In this document: positions 55,062 through 62,148 of the stretch, piece after piece
How the letters are laid out: each line of letters begins with the position of its first letter
How positions within the stretch are numbered: position 1 is the stretch's first letter
Source of the DNA: JAWBMQ01 sp038828875
GTDB lineage: Archaea > Nanobdellota > Nanobdellia > Woesearchaeales > JAWBMQ01
Assembly: GCA_038828875.1 (NCBI GenBank)
Contig: JAWBMQ010000004.1
Location: 1-64,000 of the forward strand
DNA: 64,000 nt
Direction: 5' to 3'
Program-made: the position numbers and the translations under genes
The notes under the pieces: model-generated
Databases searched by the model: none
What the model saw: only the letters and a program-made list of their open reading frames with translations
Told to the model about the DNA's origin: nothing

Positions 55062-55136
55062 ACTAATTTGCAAACAAATGTATATTTGAATAGTTATAAC
55101 AATATTTTTATATTTAAGATTACATTACCATAAAAA

Positions 55137-55385
55137 ATGGATATTTTTGACATAAATTCAGTGATTAAAAAAACTGTGCAAGAGATTGAAGAAGATCGTT
55201 TTCTTAATTTAATGCATCTTGTTTTAAGTATTATTGGAGGAAAAAAATATACACAAGTTGAAGAAATTTTAATTGAAGCTAAAATGAATGGATATTCTGA
55301 AAAAGAAACCTATCAAGTAATTGAGAAATTGACAAAAGATAAAATCATAGAACAAGATAAAGAAGGAAGAATTAAAAAAATATAG
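55137..55385 (+). CDS. Small winged-helix-like protein
   Basis: 82 residues. The second half (KYTQVEEILIEAKMNGYSEK, VIEKLTKDKIIEQDKEGRIK) has the helix-turn-helix-wing outline of the C-terminal winged helix of archaeal MCM and similar stand-alone domains: helix, helix, KLxxxxxI and a short wing. The first part (IKKTVQEIEEDRF) is an acidic helix. Probably leaderless, because a TATA-like ATATTTTTATATTT lies about 25-30 nt before the ATG. Function unknown. Confidence 0.65.
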   Translation: MDIFDINSVIKKTVQEIEEDRFLNLMHLVLSIIGGKKYTQVEEILIEAKMNGYSEKETYQVIEKLTKDKIIEQDKEGRIKKI

Positions 55386-55387
55386 AT

Positions 55388-55789
55388 TTATTGTAGTTTT
55401 TCTAGTTTTTCATCTAATTGCTTAAGAACATCATATAATCTTTCAATTTTGCTTTTTTTAGTATTTGTTTCTTCTATTTGTTGCTTCTTTTCTGATTTTT
55501 TACCTTTTGTAGTTCTTCTTGTTGCTCGCTCTTCAATTGTTTTTTCTTTTTCAACTACATCTACAAGAGGTTTAGGTAACAACTCCATCAATTTATTATA
55601 TATTTCGACCATTTCAACTGATAATGTTGATAATTCTTGAACTAATTTTTTCTTTTCTTCTCTCAAAATTTTAATTTTCTCATATGACATCATTTGCTGA
55701 ATTATCAATTTTGAAGTAAATAATGCATTTCTTCTCAAATCAACGGGATTATTAATCATAACATATTTATATTGTGGATCTTCTGCCAT
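55388..55789 (-). CDS. Coiled-coil protein, third gene of small operon
   Basis: 133 residues from the ATG at 55789, after a GTGAG motif; the longer frame starts with TTG at 55801. Opens AEDPQYKYVMINNPVDLRRN, then a helical stretch ILREEKKKLVQELSTLSVEM, a basic linker RATRRTTKGKKSEKKQQ and a final coiled coil LYDVLKQLDEKLEKLQ. No membrane segment. It starts 4 nt after the stop of the 70-residue gene, so it is tightly coupled. No family recognised. Confidence 0.6.
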   Translation of the reverse strand: MAEDPQYKYVMINNPVDLRRNALFTSKLIIQQMMSYEKIKILREEKKKLVQELSTLSVEMVEIYNKLMELLPKPLVDVVEKEKTIEERATRRTTKGKKSEKKQQIEETNTKKSKIERLYDVLKQLDEKLEKLQ

Positions 55790-55793
55790 AATC

Positions 55794-56006
55794 TCACTCA
55801 AACAATCTATTTATCAAATCTAATTTTTCGTTCATCTCTTGAAAACTTGCTTTCCATGCTGCAATTTCTTTCTCTTCTTCTTGATGTAATTTCTCAATTT
55901 CACTTAACAGCTCTTTTGAATGATTATACTTTTCTTCCAATATTTTCAATAGTTCTTTTATCTTTTGATATTCACTTATCTGTATAAATAATGGTTTGTT
56001 TTCCAT
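55794..56006 (-). CDS. Short coiled-coil protein, second gene of small operon
   Basis: 70 residues, nearly all helical: ENKPLFIQISEYQKIKELLK, then a heptad-like run with EKLHQEEEKEIAAWKASFQE, ending LDLINRLFE. AGGTGA lies 6 nt before the ATG. It begins 12 nt after the previous gene and is followed 4 nt later by the next coiled-coil gene. It likely forms a complex with its neighbours; inference from size, coiled coil and coupling. Confidence 0.65.
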   Translation of the reverse strand: MENKPLFIQISEYQKIKELLKILEEKYNHSKELLSEIEKLHQEEEKEIAAWKASFQEMNEKLDLINRLFE

Positions 56007-56018
56007 TTTCTTTCACCT

Positions 56019-56651
56019 TTAATCATCAAAAATTGATTTATCTAACTTTAATAACAATCTATTCATTTCATCCAACGAATCATAATAATTTTTCATGACA
56101 TCTTCGAAATCTTCTCTCTGTAGAGAAACATCAATTATTTTTTTGTAAGTTTGTAACATTTTCATTGAATCAACAAGTGACGAATATACGCTCTCATAAT
56201 ATTTAGAATCTACGAAAAGATTATCTTTGTAAAAATAATACTCTTTTTGTGTCAAGTTAATTTGTGACTCCTTTTTTTCAGGTTGTGGTGATTCTTCTAA
56301 AACCTCTTTTTTAGCTAAAACTTGATTTGATTGATTTGTCTCTTTCAAACTCGGAATTGTTTGTGAACTTAAAACATCAGTCTTTGAAGTTTGAACATTT
56401 GTTTGATTATTAGAAGGAACATTATTAAACGTAGGAATTTGTGGCAACGGTAATGAATTTTGAGCCACATTCTGTTGAATACTTGGATTTTTATTAGTAG
56501 GATTTTGATTAGCATTCTGTGCTGTTTGCTGTGTTTGTTGAAAATTTTGTTGTGGCAAAGCAGTTTGCGAAAGGATATCAGCTAAAGGATCTTTATTTTG
56601 ATTATCCAGAGATTTTTGCTCCTTTTTCTTAAATAAATCAAAAAACCCCAT
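56019..56651 (-). CDS. Gln/Asn-rich linker protein with N-terminal amphipathic helix, first gene of small operon
   Basis: 210 residues from the ATG at 56651, 6 nt after AGGTGA (the longer frame starts with TTG at 56672). The start MGFFDLFKKKEQKS resembles membrane-targeting amphipathic helices such as that of SepF. A disordered region of about 100 residues rich in Q, N, P, S and T follows (QQTQQTAQNANQNPTNKNPS), then a folded helical C-terminal domain (KEYYFYKDNLFVDSKYYESV ... LLLKLDKSIFDD). Heads the three-gene coiled-coil operon. Function unknown; a membrane-associated scaffold is one idea. Confidence 0.65.
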   Translation of the reverse strand: MGFFDLFKKKEQKSLDNQNKDPLADILSQTALPQQNFQQTQQTAQNANQNPTNKNPSIQQNVAQNSLPLPQIPTFNNVPSNNQTNVQTSKTDVLSSQTIPSLKETNQSNQVLAKKEVLEESPQPEKKESQINLTQKEYYFYKDNLFVDSKYYESVYSSLVDSMKMLQTYKKIIDVSLQREDFEDVMKNYYDSLDEMNRLLLKLDKSIFDD

Positions 56652-56776
56652 TTCTTCACCTAAAAAATACAAAATGATTTTTATATTTAAACTTTTTTAT
56701 TATCTTGGAAGTTACAAAAATAAAAATTATGTTTGGAAAACAAAAGAATTATAAAAAATATATATAATCTAAAACC

Positions 56777-57994
56777 ATGGCTAAGATTTTTAAAAAAATA
56801 AATGAAGATAACAATACATATGCTAGAACGGGTATTCTAGAAATTAGAGGGAGAAAAGTAGAAACACCTAATTTTTTGCCAGTCGCAACTAAAGCTACAG
56901 TAAAAACATTATCAAGCGAAGATCTTAAAGAAATCGGAGTTCAAATAATTATTAGTAACACATATCATTTGCATCTAAAACCTGGAGAAAAAAAAGTAAG
57001 AGAATTAGGAGGATTACATAAAATGATGAATTTTGATGGAATTATAGTTACTGATTCTGGTGGTTTTCAAGCATTTAGCTTAGGCATAGGTGCTGAATTA
57101 GGAGCAAACAAATTTGATTACAGTTTAGAACAAGATAGAAAAAGATCTGATGAAAAATTAGCAAGAATTTCTGAAGAAGGTGTCTTCTTTAGATCTATTT
57201 ACGATGGTCATGAAGAATTATTAACTCCTGAAAAATCCATTGAAATTCAGAACGATCTTGATTCTGATATTATTCTAGCATTAGATGAATGCACTGCTCC
57301 TTCTGCAGATTATAACTATACTTTAGAATCTATGCAAAGAACACATCGATGGGAATTAAGAAGCTTAAACAAATGGAAAGAATTAAAAAAAGAAGGAAAA
57401 AGTGACCAATCTTTATATGGCATTATTCAAGGAGGTTTATTCAAAGAATTGAGAATTGAAAGCACAAAATTTATCTCTTCTTTAGATTTCGATGGTATTG
57501 CTATTGGTGGAGCATTTGGAAGAAATGAAATGTATGAAACGTTAGATTGGATTGTTCCTTTTATTGATAAGGAAAAACCAATTCATTTATTAGGTATTGG
57601 AACTGTAGAAGATATTTTTGAATCTGTAGCAAGAGGAATCGATACACTAGATTGTGTAACTCCTACTAGAATGGCAAGAGTAAGATATGTTTATATTTTA
57701 CCTGAATCTGGTGGAAATGTAGAAAATAAATTTCGCTATAAGCTAGGTAGTGCACATTTCGATGATAAACCTTTAGATGAGAATTGTAATTGTTATGTTT
57801 GTAAAAATTATTCAAGAGGTTACATTTATCATCTTTTTAAAGCTGAAGAAATGCTAGCCATGAGATTATTAACTTATCATAACGTTTATTTTTTTATAAA
57901 TTTAATGAAACAAATAAGGGATTCAATAAATCAAGGAAATTTTGAAAAATTATACGAAAAATGGTTGAAAAGAAATTTAAAGAAATTGAAATGA
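56777..57994 (+). CDS. tgt: tRNA-guanine transglycosylase, bacterial/queuine type
   Basis: 405 residues, one TIM-barrel domain without the extra C-terminal and PUA domains of archaeosine TGT. Motifs: RGRKVETPNFLPVATKATVK, NTYHLHLKPG, DSGGFQAFSLG, GIIQGG, AIGG, GIDTLDCVTPTRMAR (nucleophile Asp) and the zinc site C337-C339-C342-H368, with the same spacing as E. coli Tgt (2, 3, 26). That predicts exchange at G34 of GUN-anticodon tRNAs rather than G15. An insertion follows DSGGFQAFSLG (GANKFDYSLEQDRKRSDEKL). Followed 9 nt later by an SprT-like gene. Gene transfer from bacteria is likely. Confidence 0.9.
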   Translation: MAKIFKKINEDNNTYARTGILEIRGRKVETPNFLPVATKATVKTLSSEDLKEIGVQIIISNTYHLHLKPGEKKVRELGGLHKMMNFDGIIVTDSGGFQAFSLGIGAELGANKFDYSLEQDRKRSDEKLARISEEGVFFRSIYDGHEELLTPEKSIEIQNDLDSDIILALDECTAPSADYNYTLESMQRTHRWELRSLNKWKELKKEGKSDQSLYGIIQGGLFKELRIESTKFISSLDFDGIAIGGAFGRNEMYETLDWIVPFIDKEKPIHLLGIGTVEDIFESVARGIDTLDCVTPTRMARVRYVYILPESGGNVENKFRYKLGSAHFDDKPLDENCNCYVCKNYSRGYIYHLFKAEEMLAMRLLTYHNVYFFINLMKQIRDSINQGNFEKLYEKWLKRNLKKLK

Positions 57995-58003
57995 TTTTTT
58001 AAT

Positions 58004-58639
58004 ATGGACGAGAACGTAATTTTAGAAAATATTCAATCAAAATTGAAAAAAATTGGAATAGAAAAAGAAATTAGAATTAAATACACTAGAAACAATCTAA
58101 ACATCTCGATTTTCAAATCAACATATTTAGAAATAAGATTAGGTAAACGATGGAAAAACGTTAATGATACCTTTGTACTAGGTGGAATTGAATTAATAAT
58201 GAAAAAGATATACAAAAGCTATCCTATCGATAGAAACGCAGTAGATATGTATCTGAATTTTATTAAACAACTTTCAGATTTAGAAATTGTAACTGAACAA
58301 GATTCAAGATTGAAAAAACTTTACGATGAAGTTAATGCTAAATTCTTTAACAATGAATTAGGAGAAACAAATTTAATTTGGAAAGGAAATGGAAACAAAG
58401 TGGTTGCAAAATATAATTTTTTTAGAAATACCATATCAATAAATGAAAAATTCAAAAATTCTGATGATGAAATGTTAAAATATATCCTTTATCATGAAAT
58501 GTTACACAAATATTTAAAATTCAAAGGATCTATAAAAAGAAAATTTCACACTGAAACGTTTAGAATGCTTGAAAAGAGCTATCCTAATTCAGAAGAGCTA
58601 GAAAAGAGAATTATTGATTTTTTAAGAAAAAATCATTGA
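58004..58639 (+). CDS. SprT/YgjP-like zinc metallopeptidase
   Basis: 211 residues. The zinc motif HEMLH is at 164-168 and a further His at 182 (KRKFHTETFRMLE) is in position for the third ligand, as in SprT-like and YgjP-like enzymes. The preceding LKKLYDEVNAKFFNNELG and ISINEKF segments are the usual lead-in. The first 90 residues (IRIKYTRNNLNISIFKS) form an unassigned domain. SprT-like proteins degrade proteins cross-linked to DNA in eukaryotes; this role is not established for the archaeal branch. Probably co-transcribed with tgt. Confidence 0.82.
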   Translation: MDENVILENIQSKLKKIGIEKEIRIKYTRNNLNISIFKSTYLEIRLGKRWKNVNDTFVLGGIELIMKKIYKSYPIDRNAVDMYLNFIKQLSDLEIVTEQDSRLKKLYDEVNAKFFNNELGETNLIWKGNGNKVVAKYNFFRNTISINEKFKNSDDEMLKYILYHEMLHKYLKFKGSIKRKFHTETFRMLEKSYPNSEELEKRIIDFLRKNH

Positions 58640-58641
58640 AT

Positions 58642-59499
58642 TCATAATTCTTTCTCCAATTCTTCTAAGATCTTATCTGCAATGAATTGTTTATCTCCGA
58701 AAACGTCTTTTTTTATCATTATTGAAAGTTTATTTGCTAATTTCCTAGCGATTTTTCCTTTATCTTTTGCTTTTGCAATTAAAGGATGTGCAAACAAATA
58801 ACCATACTTTGGAGGCTTAGTTTTAGTTTTCAAAAATCTAAACATGGCTTTTTCTGCTCCTAATGTTTGGATTGTTGAAGCAGGTAACAAAGCTAACTCC
58901 TTTAAACTTCCAACTGAATTCAACATTCTTGCTGCAATCAAAGGTCTTGCTAAATAAGAAAAATTAGGAGCAATCTCTTGCATTGTTCGTTCAATCTCAT
59001 TTTTTAGATTATTTTCAAATTCATCAATTCTTAAATAACTATCGATCATCATTTTAAAACCTTTTAACTGTTTTTCATTAAACCTTCCTCCTAATTCGCT
59101 TTTTTCATTACTAAAATTACTCTTCAAAATATTGACTATTGCATCATTTGATTTTTCATATATTTCTGGATAATAAATTTCGATAAAATCGCGAATTCTT
59201 TTAGCGAATATGTTTTTGATTTTTGCTATGTCGTCATACATTTTTATGTATTCTTTAACAACATCTTCATCATCATAACTTTCGGATATTTTTTTAGAAG
59301 TATAATTTAATACTTCTTTCTGAGAAACTTGAAATTTTAGCATTTTTCTTAAAATTTCCAATTCCTCATTAGTCAAATCATAATAATCGAGAGAATTTAA
59401 AATTTTAGCATCACTAGGAATATCTTTTGCAACAGTGATTTTTCCATTCTCAAAAACAACGACATTGTTTAAGCGAATTAAGCAATATTTCATACTCAT
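58642..59499 (-). CDS. nop5: Nop5 (NOP56/58) core protein of C/D-box RNPs
   Basis: 285 residues. The NOP domain is clear: NFSYLARPLIAARMLNSVGS, LALLPASTIQTLGAEKAMF (214-218 is GAEKA), RFLKTKTKPPKYGYLFAHP. A coiled coil lies at about 75-170. The N-terminal fibrillarin-binding domain is only about 70 residues and the Lys-rich tail is absent, so the protein is much shorter than the roughly 380-410 residues of many archaeal Nop5. It bridges L7Ae-bound guide RNA and fibrillarin. Divergent from flpA across 58 nt with a shared palindromic TATA. Confidence 0.94.
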   Translation of the reverse strand: MSMKYCLIRLNNVVVFENGKITVAKDIPSDAKILNSLDYYDLTNEELEILRKMLKFQVSQKEVLNYTSKKISESYDDEDVVKEYIKMYDDIAKIKNIFAKRIRDFIEIYYPEIYEKSNDAIVNILKSNFSNEKSELGGRFNEKQLKGFKMMIDSYLRIDEFENNLKNEIERTMQEIAPNFSYLARPLIAARMLNSVGSLKELALLPASTIQTLGAEKAMFRFLKTKTKPPKYGYLFAHPLIAKAKDKGKIARKLANKLSIMIKKDVFGDKQFIADKILEELEKEL

Positions 59500-59516
59500 T
59501 TATGTAATAATCCACA

Positions 59517-59536
59517 ATATATAAAATTTTATATAT
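59517..59536. promoter_or_regulatory. Shared palindromic TATA element for nop5 and flpA
   Basis: ATATATAAAATTTTATATAT is a perfect 20-bp palindrome in the 58-nt divergent spacer. Read either way it gives TTTTATATAT, 21 nt before the flpA ATG and 17 nt before the nop5 ATG, so both messages would be essentially leaderless. The palindrome implies one binding site for TBP in two orientations and coupled expression. Confidence 0.65.
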
Positions 59537-59557
59537 CTTTCAAACTTTCTATTAGTT

Positions 59558-60202
59558 ATGAAAAATTTACATTTAGAAAAGAATAAGCTTTTTACCAAAA
59601 ATAAAGTACCTGGCAAAGCTGTTTATGGTGAAAAATTAGTTAAAATCAACAACGAAGAATTTCGCTTCTGGGACCCCGAAAAAAGCAAAATAGCAGCTGC
59701 AATGTTAAAAGGTTTAAAGATAGAATTCAAAATTGATGATAAAATACTTTATCTAGGTGCTGCTAGTGGAACAACAGTAAGTCATTTATCAGATTTAATA
59801 GAAAATGGTAAAATTTTTGCTGTTGAAATTTCTGCAAGAGTTCTGGCAAAATTAGTTCTTTTAGCAAAGGAAAGAGACAATATTTTTCCCATCCTTGGAG
59901 ATGCAAACAAACCTTTGGAATACAGTAACATAGTACCTATTGTAGATGTTGTTTTTCAAGATGTTGCTCAAAAAAACCAGGTTGAAATTTTTATTAAAAA
60001 TTGCAAAATTTACTTAAAAGATGATGGAATAGGAATTTTAGCTTTAAAAACAAGAAGTGTAGATATAAGTAAAACTGCAGAACAGATTCACAATGAAGTT
60101 TTAAAAGAATTAAAAAAACATTTTAAAATTGTAGAATTTGTAAAACTTGATCCTTATGAGAAAGAGCATTATTGCTATCTATGCAAACAATTTTTAAGAT
60201 AA
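59558..60202 (+). CDS. flpA: Fibrillarin-like rRNA/tRNA 2'-O-methyltransferase
   Basis: 214 residues. The N-terminal part (LFTKNKVPGKAVYGEKLV) and the WDPEKSKIAAAMLKG segment are typical. SAM binding is at LYLGAASGTTVSHLSDL, the FQDVAQKNQ motif has the catalytic Asp, and LALKTRSVD the Lys. It is the catalytic subunit of C/D-box RNPs; guides position it on RNA. The tRNA-Trp intron at 37230 is a candidate guide in this window. Confidence 0.96.
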   Translation: MKNLHLEKNKLFTKNKVPGKAVYGEKLVKINNEEFRFWDPEKSKIAAAMLKGLKIEFKIDDKILYLGAASGTTVSHLSDLIENGKIFAVEISARVLAKLVLLAKERDNIFPILGDANKPLEYSNIVPIVDVVFQDVAQKNQVEIFIKNCKIYLKDDGIGILALKTRSVDISKTAEQIHNEVLKELKKHFKIVEFVKLDPYEKEHYCYLCKQFLR

Positions 60203-60221
60203 ATAAATAGAATTTTCTGTT

Positions 60222-60887
60222 TTATTTTTTGTTTTCTGGCTCTTTAAGAACTAACCAAAAAGCGCCGAACGTTATTGCTAAAGCTAAAATACCATAGAAT
60301 ATATCTTTCCAATCAATATTCCATTTAGCAAATAGTACTCTTAAAAAAATAACATTAGGATGCATAAGAAACTCATTAAAATCAATCATTAAAAATAAAA
60401 TTACAAATGCTNNNNNNNNNNNNNNNNNNNNNNNNNNNNNNNNNNNNNNNNNNNNNNNNNNNNNNNNNNNNNNNNNNNNNNNNNNNNNNNNNNNNNNNNN
60501 NNNNNNNGATGATGTCAAAACTGCAACTAAAAACCACTTTCTATACTTTGGATCAATCTTAAATTGATCTTCTCCTGAAAAACCATACAACGAAGCAGCA
60601 AGAATAACTAACAAAGAAACTATAACAAAAATAAGCATAATTTTAGGAATAAAGGAAACAATGAATGAAACTGCTTTAGCAGAAGCAATGACTAAAAAAG
60701 CAATAGAAAAAGCAACAATTGCATTTAAATTCTTTTTTCTTACAGTTTGTCCTTTTTCAATATAGCCTAATATATTCGTTCTTTCTAGCACTGCATACAA
60801 TAAAGTAAAAATCAGCAAAAAGGGCAAAATTACATCAAAAAAACCTAATCTTCCTAAAAAGTATAGGGAATTTGAAAATGCACTCAT
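60222..60887 (-). CDS. Multi-pass membrane protein, unknown (contains scaffold gap)
   Basis: I start at the ATG at 60887. The longer frame from 60929 would have the TATA box inside its first codons. The sequence opens SAFSNSLYFLGRLGFFDVIL, with helices FFDVILPFLLIFTLLYAVLE, AIVAFSIAFLVIASAKAVSF, KIMLIFVIVSLLVILAASLY, one spanning the gap, and IFYGILALAITFGAFWLVLK. The motif FFDVILPFLLIFTxxYAxLE recurs, in my recollection, in small membrane proteins of DPANN archaea. The 96-N gap interrupts a helix; direct joining gives LTS-S-AFVILFLM in frame. Function unknown. Confidence 0.65.
   Translation of the reverse strand: MSAFSNSLYFLGRLGFFDVILPFLLIFTLLYAVLERTNILGYIEKGQTVRKKNLNAIVAFSIAFLVIASAKAVSFIVSFIPKIMLIFVIVSLLVILAASLYGFSGEDQFKIDPKYRKWFLVAVLTSXXXXXXXXXXXXXXXXXXXXXXXXXXXXXXXXXAFVILFLMIDFNEFLMHPNVIFLRVLFAKWNIDWKDIFYGILALAITFGAFWLVLKEPENKK
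60412..60507. other. Scaffold gap (96 N), probably zero length
   Basis: Joining the flanks directly completes a codon (TC + A) and one continuous membrane helix without changing frame, so little or nothing is likely to be missing. Confidence 0.55.
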
Positions 60888-60906
60888 ATTACTTTTTTGG
60901 ATAAAT

Positions 60907-60920
60907 AAATTTATAAATTT
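60907..60920. promoter_or_regulatory. Shared palindromic TATA element of two divergent genes
   Basis: AAATTTATAAATTT, a 14-bp palindrome, lies 20-33 nt from the ATG at 60887 (minus) and 22-35 nt from the ATG at 60942 (plus). It can serve as the TATA box in both directions, the same design as at nop5/flpA. Confidence 0.5.
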
Positions 60921-60941
60921 TGTTTTCATATAATAAAATTA

Positions 60942-61589
60942 ATGATGGAATTCCAAAACATTGAAATTCATTGGTTAGGACATGCAAGTTTTTTAATCAA
61001 GTATTATGGAATTAGAATATTCATTGATCCCTTTAAATTGAAAAATAATGTAAAAAAAGAAGCAGATTATGTATTCATCACACACTCTCATTATGATCAT
61101 TTAAGCATTGACGATCTTTCTCAGATGAAAATAAAAAACATAATTGCACCAGCAGATGCTATAAGTAAGTTAAGAAGATTAGATACTAACTTAATAATTG
61201 TTCAACCTGAAAAAGAGTATGAACTTAAAGAATTTAAATTTAGAACAGTTCCAGCATATAATACAGAAAAGCCCTTTCATCCAAAAATTAACGAATGGCT
61301 AGGATATTTGCTAATTTTTGATAATGTTACTGTGTATCATGCAGGAGATACTGATGCAATCCATGAAATGTCTTCCATAAGTGGAAAAGTAGATATTGCA
61401 TTACTTCCAATAGGAGGAACTTACACAATGAATGCAGAAGAAGCAGTGTATGCTATCAAATTGATAAAACCAAAAATAGTCATTCCTATGCATTATGGTA
61501 CGATTGTTGGAAGCAGAAATGATGTAGAAAAACTAAAATCTCTTCTAGCTGAAGAAAAAATCGAAGTTGTCGAACTCGAAGAAGAATAA
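60942..61589 (+). CDS. UPF0173 metal-dependent hydrolase (metallo-beta-lactamase fold)
   Basis: 215 residues (a second ATG directly follows the first). The metal motif is THSHYDHLS; other ligands are in YHAGDTDAIHEM and PMHYGTIVG. The opening IEIHWLGHASFLIKYYGIRI and the PIGGTYTMNAEEAV segment identify the UPF0173/YtkL-like group. These are predicted phosphodiesterase-type hydrolases of unknown substrate. Leaderless from the shared TATA element at 60907. Confidence 0.9.
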   Translation: MMEFQNIEIHWLGHASFLIKYYGIRIFIDPFKLKNNVKKEADYVFITHSHYDHLSIDDLSQMKIKNIIAPADAISKLRRLDTNLIIVQPEKEYELKEFKFRTVPAYNTEKPFHPKINEWLGYLLIFDNVTVYHAGDTDAIHEMSSISGKVDIALLPIGGTYTMNAEEAVYAIKLIKPKIVIPMHYGTIVGSRNDVEKLKSLLAEEKIEVVELEEE

Positions 61590-61648
61590 AAAAGTCTTTC
61601 TTTTTTATAAATAAAAAAGTTTAGTTTTGTTTTAAAAACTTGAAAATT

Positions 61649-61665
61649 CGAAAAATTTATAAATA
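61649..61665 (+). promoter_or_regulatory. BRE and TATA box of hsp20
   Basis: CGAAAA (61649..61654, BRE-like) followed by TTTATAAATA (61656..61665). Start of transcription is expected about 25 nt on, close to 61689, exactly where the inverted repeat begins. Confidence 0.7.
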
Positions 61666-61688
61666 AGTTTCCATTATTATAATATAAT

Positions 61689-61705
61689 GTCAAGTTAAAC
61701 TTGAC
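61689..61705 (+). promoter_or_regulatory. Inverted repeat at the hsp20 start site, next to the Shine-Dalgarno
   Basis: GTCAAGTTAAACTTGAC has perfect 8-base arms around one A; as RNA it gives a 7-bp stem with a TAA loop. It ends directly before the AGGAGGTGA ribosome-binding site (61706..61714). By position it could be a repressor operator at +1 or an RNA hairpin that affects ribosome access, both sensible for a heat-shock gene. Confidence 0.6.
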
Positions 61706-61719
61706 AGGAGGTGAGAAAA

Positions 61720-62148
61720 ATGAAAAGAAGAGATTATGACGACATTTTTGATGTGTTTGATGCAATGATGAGAAGGATGATGCGAGATTTCGAAGAAATT
61801 TACGATACCGGAGATTTAAGAAATGAAAGATCTTTAGTTTATGACATTACTGAAGATGAAAATAACGTTTATTTAAGCATAGAATTACCTGGTGTAGATA
61901 AAGAAAACATTGATTTAAGAGTTGATCCCGATGAAGTTGAATTAAAAATTGAAAATAAGAAAGAAGAAACTACAAATAAAGAAGGATTTAGTAGTGTAAG
62001 AAGAAGTTATTATAACATTTATCGAAGAATTCCTCTACCATGCGAAGTAGATCCTAACAAAGCAAAAGCAAGTTACAAAAATGGAGTTTTAGAAATTGTT
62101 GCTCCTAAAGTAAATGAAAAAGGCAAAAGAAAGTTAAAAATCGATTAA
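61720..62148 (+). CDS. hsp20: Small heat-shock protein Hsp20
   Basis: 142 residues from the ATG at 61720; the in-frame GTG at 61711 is within the strong AGGAGGTGA Shine-Dalgarno. A charged N-terminal arm rich in Asp, Arg and Met (YDDIFDVFDAMMRRMMRDFE) precedes the alpha-crystallin domain: YLSIELPGVDKENIDLRV, RSYYNIYRRIPLPCEVDPNK, and the A-x-x-x-NGVLE signature (ASYKNGVLEI). The tail KRKLKID includes an L-x-I element related to the I-x-I anchor. It holds unfolded proteins in an ATP-independent way; Cdc48 lies directly downstream. Confidence 0.93.
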   Translation: MKRRDYDDIFDVFDAMMRRMMRDFEEIYDTGDLRNERSLVYDITEDENNVYLSIELPGVDKENIDLRVDPDEVELKIENKKEETTNKEGFSSVRRSYYNIYRRIPLPCEVDPNKAKASYKNGVLEIVAPKVNEKGKRKLKID

